From Isochrysis galbana (Eukaryota; Haptophyta; Isochrysidales; Isochrysidaceae): a DNA stretch of 64,000 nucleotides. Within the stretch, counting starts at the first letter, position 1, and the number at the start of each line of letters is the position of its first letter. Made by a program: the position numbers and the translations under genes. Below, piece after piece: positions 21,601 to 32,543 of the stretch. The stretch spans positions 1 to 64,000 of the forward strand of contig CM030941.1 of assembly GCA_018136815.1 (NCBI GenBank), read 5' to 3'. A model generated the notes under the pieces. That model made no database searches. It was not told where the DNA came from and saw only the letters and a program-made list of their open reading frames with translations.

Positions 21601-24600
21601 ACGTCGACGAAGAAATTGTCCGCGTTAGAGCTACTCGCTTGCGCGCGGTGCAGCCTATTGGACCGGCCTTCACTTAGCTCGACCGAGGCTACCGCCTACG
21701 AGCCGTGGTCGGCTCTTCATCGTTATGAGAGGGGGAGGGAAACGAGTGAAGTTTCTTCCGACCCCGTTGTTTCCCGTCCAGCTACTCCCGAGTCAGACAA
21801 CCACGAAGACCAAAAAGAAACCCACGATAACCACGACAACGACACGCCACTCCACGCCTCCGAGTCTACACTCCACGACCCATTCTCTCCATGGACCGCC
21901 CCGCCTCCGGCACGCGCGAGCTCGCCGCGTCCGACGACGCCGACGACTCTCCGGAAGCGGCGCCAACAATGGCAATCATTCGGAGTGAACGGGGACCAGA
22001 AATGGTCCAACGTCACGCTCGAAACCGCTGACGAAATAAGAGCGCAAGCTCTAGCCGGACGAAACGCCGACGAGGAATCCGACCTCGCCGCTGCCGTCCG
22101 AGCGCCGATCGAGTTCGTGGAAGCCAAAGGCATCCGCGCCGAAGAGCTAGCCTCATTAGTTCGAAGACCCAAGACAGAAGCCCAAGCCCGTCTCGAGAAA
22201 GATTGGGAAAAGATGTCCGACCACCCGAGGCACCCCACCGACAAGAGAGGCCTGGGCTACACTAGTCCCAAGCTATCACCCTGTACCGCTACCAACGAGG
22301 ACGACCCCTCTAGGCCCTCTGCCACGATAGCGGCAGTCGGAGTACCCGAAGAGACGACGACCAGTTTGACGACGAATTCACCCGAGCAACGACGCTGGCG
22401 ACCAACCCCGTCCCTGTCCGACACCATTGCACACGTGACCGCGCACCGGCCGGAGAGCGTCGTGGATACCCTACCATCTGCCTACCCAAGGCATTGTCTA
22501 TATGTTCGAGATCTAATGGTCTGCCGCTCCGGCGAGGCTGCCGGCAAAGAAGGAGTAATCTTAGCCGACTCCGCCCTCACGGTCAACAGCACACTCGCTG
22601 ACACCGGAGCTGGCCCGTCGGTCGTGACCACTTCCCTCTTGTCCAGCCTACCCAACGACGCATGCGTCGAGCGGCTGCCGCAAGCCGTAGTGACACCGCT
22701 CCATGGCCCAGACGGCCTACCTCTTATCACGCGAGGCAAGGCTCGAATCGTTTTCTCCGTCGGTGGATTTCTCTTTCGTCATACGTTCATGGTGATTGAA
22801 GGCAACCCGATGCTACTGCTCGGGAACGACTTCTTAGCTACGCACGCCGCTTCGATTCAGCTCGCCTCCGACAGCGCGGACGGCTCTATCACCCTCGGTG
22901 CCCCATCCACGGTGGCTCCTCTTGAGGTTAATGGCAGTCCAAGCCCCGACGCTCCGCCGATCTTTCGCGTCTCGACGTCACCGATAGCGGTGGTCCCTGT
23001 CAGCATGACTTGTGCACAGGTCTGTCCGACCTCCGCGAACCCAATCACGACTGACTTCTTCCGAGGGCCGCAAGCCGCCGAAAACGACAACCAGCTAGTC
23101 TCCGAGCCGCTCTTCAACACGGCCGATGAGTTTGCCGCCAAAGCGCCGGCGTCTTGTGGCTCCGAGTACCTCCTATATACCCATGAACCTATCACGATCC
23201 CGGCCTATCATCGGGCGACGTTTCACGTCCGAATTCCGCTAGCTCTTCGAGAACACGAAGACTGCGCCATGCTCGTGGACCGACTCCCTACACGCGAGAC
23301 TATTGACAGCTCTCCGCTCGTCATCCCTCAAGTAGAGAGGCCGAAATCCGACCACACCATCGCGGTTACGGTGGCCAATACTGACCCCAAACCACTACAC
23401 CTTCCGTCGTTCCATCCTGTAGCTTCGCTACAGGTTCGATTCAAGATTCACGCTGGAACTTATCACCGCGTCGGTGACAATAACTCGCCGGATGTGATTG
23501 AGTCGCTCAACGAGGACCAACGCAAGCTCCTCGAGGCAGCCAAGATCGACCCCGAGGGCCGTCTCTCGATGCCCCAACGTGAACAAGTTCGTCGTCTACT
23601 GGCCCGACGTATCGCTGCTTTCGCAATTGACCCGACTAACCCGAATCACATCACGTGATGGAGGTAGAGCTACCGCTCAACCCCGGAGCCGAAGCTCACC
23701 GTCACGCACCGTCTAGAGTTGGACGAGAGGGTGAGAAGATCATAGAGGACGAAGTTTGCAAGATGGAGTCCGCGGGCATCATTAGGAAATCAAATTCGTC
23801 GTGGGCCTCTCGAGTCGTGTTAGTCACTAAGAAGGATGGCTCCGTACGTTTCTGCGTAGATTATCGCGACGTCAACTCCAAGCTTCGTCTAGAGGACAGC
23901 CCTCTTCCCCTCACGGTAGAAGCCATCGACCGATTGTCGTCCGGTCAAGGCAACCTCGATTCTCTATTCCTTTGCACCCTGGACCTGGCATCTGGTTTCT
24001 GGGGTATACCGATCAAAGAATCCGATAAACATATCACCGCGTTCACTACTCATCGCGGCAAGTACGAGTTCAATTACTTGCCTTTCGGTGTTCAATCCGG
24101 TCCCTCGTATATGTGCCGCCTCATGGACGCCGTTCTCGGTGGGCTGGCATGGGAGATTTGTATGCCATACTTGGATGATGTCGGCGCCTGGTCGACAGGT
24201 GTAGGTGACTCGCTGCAGGCCAGGGAAGAGTCGTCATTCCAACAAATGTTACACCGTCTTGATCTTGTCTTGGAACGTCTCATCTGGGCGGGCCTCACTT
24301 GCAAGATGTCGAAATGCGTTTTCTTTGCCACCTCGGCTGAATATCTCGGCCACGTTGTTTCGCGTGAAGGTCTTCGGATGGATCCCAAGAAAGTGGAAGC
24401 TGTCTCGAAAATCGACCCAACCCAAATCAACTCGATCGAAGCCGTCCGTTCGTTCCTTGGATTGTGCTCCTACTACCGCCGTTTCATCCGTCGTTTTGCG
24501 ATCCGTGCGGCGCCGTTAACCGCTCTCACGCGGAAAGGGTGCGACGTCCCGGTCGAGTCGCAAACAGAAGCCTGTCGACAGGCTATCGAAGATCTCAAGC

Positions 24601-26860
24601 AAGCTATCTGTGAAGAACCCGTACTCGCACCTCCTCGAGACGACCGTCCTTTCCTCGTTAAGACCGACGGTGCTAGCAAGCTCGGCATCGCCGGCGTCCT
24701 TGCCAAAAGACGACGAAGGGAGAGAGCGCGTTGTTGCATACTACGGTCGTAGTTTGAGTCCGGCTGAGCGCCATTGGACAGTTACTGAAATCGAACTTCT
24801 AGCAGCGCTAGAATCGATCCGAAATTGGAGGCCTTATCTTTGGGGTCGCCACTTCACCCTCGTCGTAGACCATTCAGCTTTGCGCTGGCTTCACACGATG
24901 AAAGATCAAGTCACCGGTGGTCCAGCCTCGCGCCTCATGCGATGGGTCCTGAAGCTAGCCGAATATCGATTCGACGTCGTGCACAAACCTGGAGTCACTC
25001 ACTGGGACGCCGACGGCTTATCCCGCTAGTTGCTCTCGAGCCGATCACGATCCTCTCCATCTCGAGGAGAGTGACGTCCATTCTTTCGATTCTTCCGAAA
25101 TTCACGACATAGTTGCCGCCGCGTTACTTCATCCACCCTCACCGCTCGCCGCCAACAAGCAACGATAGGCTCGCTCGTCAAGCATCGGAATCTTCGGAGT
25201 CGATTACCTCCTCGTATCTCGATGTGGCGTGCCTCATGCCGACGAATTGCGTCAAGCGCTCTCTACCGACGATCTCGCCAGCTCGATCCTTTCTGAAGTC
25301 GAGTCGATCCTTCCGAAAGCTTCCTCTTCGATTGACTCTAGCTCGTCGTCGAAGAAAAGTTCCCGATTCCTCCTTCGCGATGGCCTACTCTACTACCGCT
25401 CCTCAGAAGCGGAAGAGGCTCCTCTTCGTTTGTACATTCCGGAGTCCCTTCGTGACACGTACCTCCGCGCCTACCATGACCACCTTGGTCACCCAGGTGC
25501 GACAAGGATGACTACCCTACTTCGTTCTCGAGTTTACTGGCCTGGCCTATCCGCCTCTGTATCGGAATACGTTCGAGAGTGCACGAATGCACTCTTGGCA
25601 AACCGTTACCGCGACCGCTCGCCCATCCATCCGGTCTTCCATCGGATCTTATCCTTTCGACGTCGTCTATTGCGATATTCTTTCGATGGCGCCCACTCAC
25701 GATTTCGTATCCGGCCGCTCCGGTTTTGACAAGCTGATTGTTTCGTCGATTCTCTCTCTCGTTGGATTGAAGCTGAGCCTTGCAACGGTAACCCCTCGTC
25801 CGCAAATGTCTGGACGTCTTCATGCGTCTCATCGTATCTCGTTATGGAGTCCTCGCCAACTTCGAACCGACGCCGGCTCGAATCTTTGCTCTCGATTAGT
25901 GGACCTAATTCTCAAAGCGACCGGCACGGACTTGAGCACTACTGAAGCCTATCGCCACGAAGGCGTAGGGCTAGTAGAAAGAGCTCAACAAACTCTCCTC
26001 ACGATGACTCGAGTCTCCAATGAAGGCGGCGCCCATTGGGTCGATCACCTTCCGTTTCTTCTCATGTCTATGCGAGCGACCGCCGGTCGCGTCGTACCCA
26101 AGTCACCCGCGGCTATCTTGTTTGGTCGGGAGCTTCGTCTTCCAGCTCAACTTGCTGACCCTGCTCCTGTTCTTGAGTTGCTTCCATCTAGGCCTCCGTC
26201 CGATGCCGTCACTTACGCCACCGAGCTCAATAAGAAGCTTCTCGAGTCGTGGCGTTCCGCCCTCGAAAGTACTCAAGAAGCCCAACGTGAATCGATGCGC
26301 TCCGCCTCTCAAAAGTCTAAACTCGGTGTTACCTTCAAACAAGGAGACAGAGTTTGTCGTCGAATCCCTGGCCACGCCAACAAACTTCAATACCTCTACT
26401 CCGGTCCTTACCGAGTAGAAGAAGCCATCTCGGCCACTCGATACGTCTACGCGATCTCGAAAATCGTCAAGTCAAGGATGAAGTTCACATTTCCAATCTC
26501 GTCCGTACTTCACCGTCACCGATTCGTCTCCGCTCGCTGAAGATGATACTTGGTCGAAGAGTTACTCGATCGCAAGGGCGATGGAGTTTCATTCAAGTAT
26601 TCGTCAAATGGCGCGGCTATCCTCGTTCTGAGCTACTTGGGAGTCTCGAATTGAGTTGCTTCGGCGTTGTGCTGATCTAGTTGAGTCGTACGACACCACT
26701 TTCGACCGCGTCCGGTTCAACCCCAAGCTCACTCCGCTGTAGACTCCTCTTCAAGTCCAAGTCAAGTCCCCAGTCAATCAAGTTCCACGTCGAGTTCAAG
26801 AGTCAAATCGTATCCTCCTGATCTGCCTCAAGTCGTACCCGTTCTCGTTCACGTTCGTAG
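18699..26860 (+). pseudogene. pol: Pol of element 2, many small frameshifts
   Basis: The Gag frame continues past the TAG without a stop to 20363. Compared with element 3, single bases are missing near 20269, 20533, 21432, 21566, 23650, 24705 and 25027, with further indels through the integrase, and 15 bases are missing near 20345. Domains in order: Ser/Pro-rich region with a GAGTCC hexamer repeat (19359-19383, SESESE); methyltransferase-like domain (20993-21583); protease LADTGAG about 22600 and LLLGNDFLATH about 22815; reverse transcriptase from about 23660 (MPYLDD about 24160); RNase H to 25029; integrase to about 26450; damaged chromodomain about 26540-26690. Confidence 0.85.
20993..21583 (+). 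other. Cytosine-methyltransferase-like domain in Pol, element 2
   Basis: The same motifs as in element 1: VLVVGETSGVVSSMFLLAG, DLVIAHPPCTYLS and VAVENPRMH. Two one-base deletions relative to element 3 (near 21432 and 21566) break the C-terminal third. Confidence 0.8.
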
Positions 26861-26971
26861 CGCTAAGTGCTAAGTCGACCGGAAATGGATGATTAGCGTC
26901 GCGCAGCGCCTGACCCAGCGCAACTGCCCGAGCAAAACTCCTGTAAAAGGGAGAACGTGTAGACGTGGCGT

Positions 26972-27013
26972 ACGAAATCGGGGGCCGCCGCGCTAAGCTG
27001 CCGATTTTGTGCT
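26972..27013 (+). other. 3' UTR hairpin with anti-PBS arm, element 2
   Basis: ACGAAATCGG (26972-26981) pairs with CCGATTTTGT (27001-27010, one G-U pair) around the loop GGGCCGCCGCGCTAAGCTG. The 3' arm runs into GATTTTGTGCT, complementary to 16054-16064. The loop core matches element 1, though the flanks have diverged. Confidence 0.5.
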
Positions 27014-27082
27014 CGCTTTGGATCCATGGTTAATCCTCCTCCTCTATGTCTCTCGTCTCGTATGGTTAAATGAACTCTCTTG

Positions 27083-27119
27083 GCTCGACATCGGGAGACG
27101 TCTCGATTTAAGTCGGGGG
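27083..27119 (+). other. Conserved 3' UTR box and polypurine tract, element 2
   Basis: The 25-base box starting GCTCGACATCGGGAGACG is identical to element 1, followed by TTTAAGTCGGGGG before the 3' LTR. Confidence 0.65.
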
Positions 27120-28507
27120 TGTTTGTATTCCTGCCCATCTGAAGGCTGTAGGCATGAATATTCGTGTAAGGTACGCGCTCACAATTACAATTGAACAGTT
27201 CCCGTGTTGCCACTGACGCACAAGACACCAGATTCGGATTCCCCATGTCTCAAGTCCAGTTTGCAGATTTTGTCTCGAAATTTGCGATTCGAATTTGTTT
27301 TTGCTGTTACTATAATTGTTGGCTCGTTTAGGTAATAAACCGGCATGAACTTCGACTTCTCGTTCTGCAGTCGCTCTGCGAGACCTCTCTCTCTCTCTCT
27401 CTCTCTCTCTCCGTCCGCCTCTCCTCGGCCGACGGCAAGAAGATTCGTCCAAAACATTCTCCGGTCCCAAGATATCTCGTGGGGGTCTCTCCGCGCTCCG
27501 CGAGGGAAAGGACGCGATCTCGCTCCGAGATCGGCCTCGCGCCCTCCCACGCTGCCCCGCCGTGCCCTCGGTCCCTCGCCCCCCCGCGGCAGGTTCTTTC
27601 CCTCGGCGTGCCGTCCGTCGCCTCCGGCCGTTATATTAATCCCCCCCCGCGCGAGGTTCTCTTCTCCCCGCGCGCGGTTCGTTTCCTCCGGCCGTCGTTG
27701 TTCCCCCCCTCGCTTCGATTCCTCTCGCGGTTCCTTCGATGATTGCCTCCATCTCGTCCGTTCTTCTTCGCGATCCTCGCGGAGGGGGCACCGATGTTTA
27801 ACGTTAGTTTCGTCGCGTTTCGATGAAAGAAAGGAAGAACGAATGGCACGCGCCTCGCGTCTCGCGTCTTGTTTCGTCGCCCCTTGCTCGTCGCTTGTCT
27901 AGAAGGTCTCTCTGCACATCGCCTTCTTCCCCCGCGCGAGTTTGGACCTCTCCTCGACCCTCCGCGTTGGCTTCAGCGGACGAGTTTTCACTTTAACGAT
28001 AGTTTGAACCCTTCGTTTGCGTAGTTTTGCGCTCTCTTTCCGTATTTCTTCGCGCATGACGAGCGATCGCGACCTCAGCCTTTGTCGCACGGGGAGGGTT
28101 TGTTTATCGTATGATTCCGGAGTGTTTACGTTAGTTTTCTGAGCCCAAGGTCGTTGGGGTTTGGGTTTCTTGTGAGTGTTTTTGTAGCAACTTCGTCGAG
28201 TCCCACCGTGTTCCCAAGCGAGTCCCCCCGAGTTCCCGAGTCTATACCCCGAGTCAACGAGTCAATACAAGTCAAGCACGCGCCTGAGCCACCCCCAGTC
28301 GCCTGCCACCACCTCCCACAAGCCTCCTTCCGCACTTCCGCGCCCACCGTGCTCCGTGCGTGCGTTGTGCGTCGTGCGTCGATCACCATGCCCGTAGTCA
28401 ACCCCGAGGAAAGCTCCATGAGCTCCCCACAAGAACCGCGTTCCGCGCTAGCTGCCGGCGCGCCCTCGCAGGCAATCTCCAAGAGTGAGATCAGCCTTGC
28501 TCTGACA
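27120..28507 (+). repeat. 3' LTR of element 2
   Basis: 1388 bp, TGTTTGTATTCC...CTCTGACA. Its first half (for example GGCAAGAAGATTCG near 27435) matches the 5' LTR of element 3 and not its own 5' LTR; its second half matches its own 5' LTR. It is a mosaic. Confidence 0.9.
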
Positions 28508-28954
28508 AGGTGGGGAAACTTCTCTTCTCTTCGAGAGAAAGAGAGAGGGCGCTCCACAACCCAAGACCCTATGCGTCCAAGCGAAGCTTTTGACCGAGAA
28601 CGAGAACGAGAGAATTATAACGATAAATGCCGAACGACGAAGAGAAGCCTAACGAGTGTCGATTCGCGAATGCGACAAGCTATAGTTAAAGTAGCCATTT
28701 TCTAATGCATTACTAATGGTAGATTCTAACAGCACTTTTGGGCGCTTTGGCGAACAGCTCCGCCGGGAGGTGTTATCCCGCAAAAATCATGATCAACCAT
28801 TAAATCACAGGCCCTGAGTTGGGGGCATGCCGGAGGATGAGTGGTTCCTCTCCCATGGCAGGGGAGGAGTGGAGAGAGGGGGGGCTCGTGCCCCCCCATG
28901 GGCGAACTAAGTATAAACTTAGTTGCAGTAGTGGTACCAACGCTCAGATGTTTT
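28508..28954. other. Flank with palindromic LTR-end-like motif
   Basis: No gene. At 28657-28677 TGTCGATTCGCGAATGCGACA-like sequence forms a palindrome and resembles the start of the solo-LTR family. Near 28875-28920 there is a GAGAGAGGGGGGC segment and an inverted AACTAAG/CTTAGTT pair, faintly like the end of the GC-rich repeat at 43850-43889. Confidence 0.4.
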
Positions 28955-29166
28955 ATAGGGCCGCTAGGAGCCGGATCACGCCACCCCACCGACCCTCGTC
29001 AGCCGTTCTTCCCCATTCCAAAATCCCAAATGGAGTTTCCTTACCCAATCCCGAATTTCACTCACCCGACTCCTGGCAAGGAGGAGGGCCAAAGCACTGC
29101 GCTAGCCGCTGGTGCTGCTCTCACGACGGATTGGCCTAAGGCCTTCAGATACCGCTCACTCGGCAG
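28955..29166 (+). repeat. Diverged relic of a family-1-like LTR end and Gag start
   Basis: GGGCCGCTAGGAGC and the following bases align with 1464-1668 of element 1, including a Gag start MEFPYPIPNFTHPTPG versus MGLPDPVQNFIHPTPG and the shared ALAAGA. It ends near CTCGGCA. It is an old copy or a related family; coding similarity across the LTR end supports Gag beginning within the LTR. Confidence 0.65.
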
Positions 29167-29526
29167 ATGGCCCCACGATACTGTTCGAGGCATAGACGGT
29201 CATCAAGTTCAGCTACGATCCGACTAGGTTGGGAGGAAGGCACCTGATAGTTAGAGTTTGGGCAAAACGCATTGTCCATACATGTGGATGCCGTCTCGTC
29301 GTATTCGAGACATTCCTGACCTCATCTGCCCCTGTGCAGGCGAATCACTCAAAACGTTCGCCGAGCTGAGCAAGCTCGTTGGCGCCCCCTCTCGCCATTC
29401 GTCCGCCCATCTTCGGAATTGGGGTGCCGGCAATACAGGGCTGCCCATCGGCGGTCGGGATGTGCCATTATATGCGAGCCCACCACATGTCGGGCCGCGT
29501 GAGCAAAGTGTACTCGTGCCGGACGC
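29167..29526 (+). other. Unassigned sequence with open frame up to the gap
   Basis: A plus frame from 29258 runs into the gap (IRDIPDLICPCAGESLKTFA). I do not recognise it. It may be repeat coding or chance. Confidence 0.25.
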
Positions 29527-29626
29527 NNNNNNNNNNNNNNNNNNNNNNNNNNNNNNNNNNNNNNNNNNNNNNNNNNNNNNNNNNNNNNNNNNNNNNNNNN
29601 NNNNNNNNNNNNNNNNNNNNNNNNNN
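29527..29626. other. Assembly gap (100 N)
   Basis: Exactly 100 N, gap of unknown true size. Bases 29627-29953 to its right hold a C-rich stretch and no gene. Confidence 0.99.
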
Positions 29627-29953
29627 CATAGGCATAGGGCGGTCAAATAGACCTTCGACCTTCGCGCAGGTGGAAGAACAAAAAAAATCTTCTTAAAAAT
29701 CCCCGCTACATACGCGACATGAGGCAGTGTGCTTGTGTACCTCCCTACTACCCCCTTTACCCCTATCAACCCCCTCCCCCTTCCCCTTCCCCAGTTCCTC
29801 TTTGGCGGAGAAGCTGGTTCCGGAGAGAAGGGGGCGGGAGACCATGGCTCCTCCTTCGTTCTAACGTCGGCTTGCATCTCCCCTTAGGTCTTATATCACG
29901 TAAGATCTCCTCATAATATCCGTTGAATTTCCTTCTAGAAAGGTTTAGCTACC

Positions 29954-30635
29954 CTAATTGATGTTTCGTATATTCAGACCTCTCGCCGCCTGCAAGAGGT
30001 CCTCCGATGTTTCTAGGTTGAACTGTCTATCCACCGTGTAAAGAGGGCGTATCATCTTCCGAATATGTTTGTTGCTCGGGGCGTGTAGCCCCATGTTCTC
30101 CCGTTGTTTTTTTAGCCTCTGAAAGAAACCGACCTTCGCCGTTACTAATAGGTGGTATCTCGTCAATATCACTCTTGATATGGTCCTAGCGGACCTACCG
30201 TCCGCGTTGCCGTACTGGATGTTGTCAAAGTCCGTTAGAATATATCTCCACGCCAGGATGCCTAGGTATCCGAGGAGGGGTGAGGCCTATCCACTTGGTA
30301 GCAGAAAAGGCGTTGGGCCACCTCGAAGCCCGGTTTAAGATCGATCCCTAGAAGTCCCTCTATGAATTCGAAAATGGGCTCCGTCGCGATGCATAAGGGC
30401 CCAAATAAGTGGAGCTTTCGGGAGCTATGCCGCAAAAACGGCACGTCGGATCGTCCGCGAATCGATTCGCCGTAGCTATCCTCCTATGTAGGATGTGCTT
30501 GAAGTGCATGTACGAGTCCCTTGGAGTCAGAAAGTTGTATTTGTATAACTGCGATATCTGTTTCCATTTTCCCGAGAGAACCGGTAATCTTTTCTCCCAT
30601 CTCAGTGTGGACTTCTGTCTCTTTGTTTTCCTCAT
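29954..30635 (-). pseudogene. LINE (non-LTR retrotransposon) 3' relic
   Basis: Minus-strand pieces in shifted frames. The piece from 30635 has KWKQISQLYKYNF, HFKHILHRRIATANRF and DPTCRFCGIAPES, the layout of the zinc-binding domain that follows reverse transcriptase in many LINE proteins. Downstream pieces (30444-30262 and 30172-29954) continue the C-terminal tail to a stop. No reverse transcriptase core is present, and small indels break the frame. Confidence 0.65.
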
Positions 30636-30759
30636 TGCGAGGAACGCTTTAGTCAGCGTCTTGACATTTATATCTTCTAGCGTTTTGCTCGTGCCTTTGA
30701 AGGTATATTCTTGCGGGATCGGATACGCCGTCTCAGCAGGCCCCCTGACCCTCTGGCAT

Positions 30760-31115
30760 CATGGCCCGCGCAGCCCACCCAGCTCCTCACAGCGCGCGCA
30801 CGCGGCTACCCTGGCTGCCGCAGACCCCGCCCTGAGCATCCCGACCCGCCCCTCGCAGGATTTGCCCTCACTCGAACTCGGCATCGAGAACCAGGACCAG
30901 CTCACCGACGCGGCCGTCCACGCGTGGCTGACAAGCCTCCGCGTTGAGGCTGCCCTCGCGGCCCTCCTCTCTCTGACAGTGCCAGATTCGGCGCTGATCG
31001 ATGAGGCAAGACCCGTGGGTGGCCTCAGGACGGGCCACGTCGTAGCTCTCTACGCCGCGGCGAGCAAAAAAGCCCAAGATCTTGCCAGAGCGCCTCACAG
31101 CGCATCTGGCGGGAA
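30760..31115 (+). other. Unidentified coding-like fragment
   Basis: A plus frame with balanced composition (LPSLELGIENQDQLTDAA, LRTGHVVALYAAASKKAQ) but no start or stop of its own before element 3. I do not recognise the family. It could be an exon or part of another mobile element. Confidence 0.3.
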
Positions 31116-31160
31116 CCCACCACCCAAAGCAGAAATCATCTTCTGCCGCTGGGTGGTGGG
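31116..31160. other. Inverted repeat abutting element 3
   Basis: CCCACCACCCA...GCAGAA, loop ATCATC, TTCTGC...TGGGTGGTGGG: stems of 11 and 6 bp. The arm ends one base before the element 3 LTR at 31162. Confidence 0.6.
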
Positions 31161-31161
31161 C

Positions 31162-32543
31162 TGTTGTATTCCTGCCCATCTGAAGGCTGTAGGCATGAAT
31201 ATTCGTGTAAGGTACGCGCTCACAATTACAATTGAACAGTTCCCCGTGTTGCCACTGACGCACAAGACACACAGATTTGGATTCCCCATGGTCTCAAGTC
31301 CAGGTTTGCAGGTTTTGGTCTCGAAATTTGCGATTCGAATTTTGTTTTTGCTGTTACTATAATTGTTGGCTCGTTTAAGGTAATAAACCGGCATGATTCG
31401 ACTTCTCGTTCTGCAGTGCTCTGCGAGACTCCTCTCTCTCTCTCTCTCTCTCCGTCCGCCTCTCCTCGGCCGACGGCAAGAAGATTCGTCCAAAACATTC
31501 TCCGGTCCCAGATATCTCGTGGGGGTCTCTCCGCGCTCCGCGAGGGAAAGGACGCGATCTCGCTCCGAGATCACCCTCGCGCCCTCCCACGCTGCCCCGC
31601 CGTGCCCTCGGTCCCTCGCCCCCCGCGCAGGTTCTTCCTCTCGGCGTGCCATCCGTCGCCTCCGGCCGTTATATTATTCCCCCCCCCGCGCGAGGTTCTT
31701 TCTCCTCCGCGCGCGGTTCGTTTCCTCCGGCCGTCGTTCGTTCCCCCCCCGCGCGCTGTTTCCCCCCCCTCGCTTCGATTCCTCTCGCGATTCCTTCGAT
31801 GATTGCCTCCATCTCGTCCGTTCTTCTTCGCGATCTCGCGGAGGGGGCACCGACGTTTAATGTTAGTTTCGTCGCGGTTTCGATGAAAGAAAGGAAGAAC
31901 GAATGGCACGCGCCTCGCGTCTCGCGTCTTGTTTCGTCGCCCCTTGCTCGTCGCTTGTCTAGAAGGTCTCTCCGCACATCGCCTTCTTCCCCCGGCGCGA
32001 TTTGGATCTCTCCTCGACCCTCCGCGTTGGCTTCAGCGGACGAGTTCACTTTAACGATAGTTCGAACCCTTCGTTGCGTAGTTATGCGCTCTCTTTCCGT
32101 ATTCTTCGCGCATGACGAGCGATCGCGACTCAGCCTTCGCCGCGCGGGAGGGGTTTGTTTATCGTATGATTCCGGAGTGTTTACGTTAGTTTTCTGAGCC
32201 CAAGGACTTTGGTTTTTGGTTTCTTGTGAGTGTTTTTGTAGCAACTTCGTCGAGTCCCACCGTGTTCCCAAGCGAGTCCCCCCGAGTTCCCGAGTCTATA
32301 CCCGAGTCAACGAGTCAATACAAGCAAGCACGCGCCTGAGCCACCCCCAGTCGCCTGCCACCACCTCCCCAAGCCTCCTTCCGCACTTCCGCGCCCTCCG
32401 TGCGTCGTGCGTCGTGCGTCGATCACCATGCCCGTAGTCACCCCGAGGAAAGCTCCATGAGCTCCCCGCAAGAACGCTTCCGCGCTAGCTGCCGGCGCGC
32501 CCTCGCAGGCATCTCCAAGAGTGAGATGAGCCTTGCTCTGACA
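31162..32543 (+). repeat. 5' LTR of element 3
   Basis: 1382 bp, TGTTGTATTCC...CTCTGACA, with the Gag ATG at 32457. Several one-base indels relative to element 2 change the first Gag codons (QERFRASCRRALAG in place of QEPHSALAAGAP). The second half has substitutions not seen in either LTR of element 2. Confidence 0.93.

Larger units (their letters stand above)
14658..28507 (+). mobile_element. Ty3/gypsy chromovirus, element 2 (family 2)
   Basis: 13.85 kb with both LTRs. Same gene order as element 1 but with a full-length Gag. Bases 16054 to about 24620 are essentially identical to 32544 to about 41130 of element 3 apart from one-base indels and rare substitutions; beyond that the copies differ by scattered transitions. 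The bases next to the two LTRs (AACGG and AGGTG) do not form a target duplication. This suggests inter-element recombination or a changed flank. Confidence 0.93.

Noticed and set aside
26900-27015. tRNA mimic in the 3' UTR of element 2
   Set aside because: The hairpins do not assemble into a cloverleaf and there is no CCA or T-loop signature; kept only as a hairpin with an anti-PBS arm.
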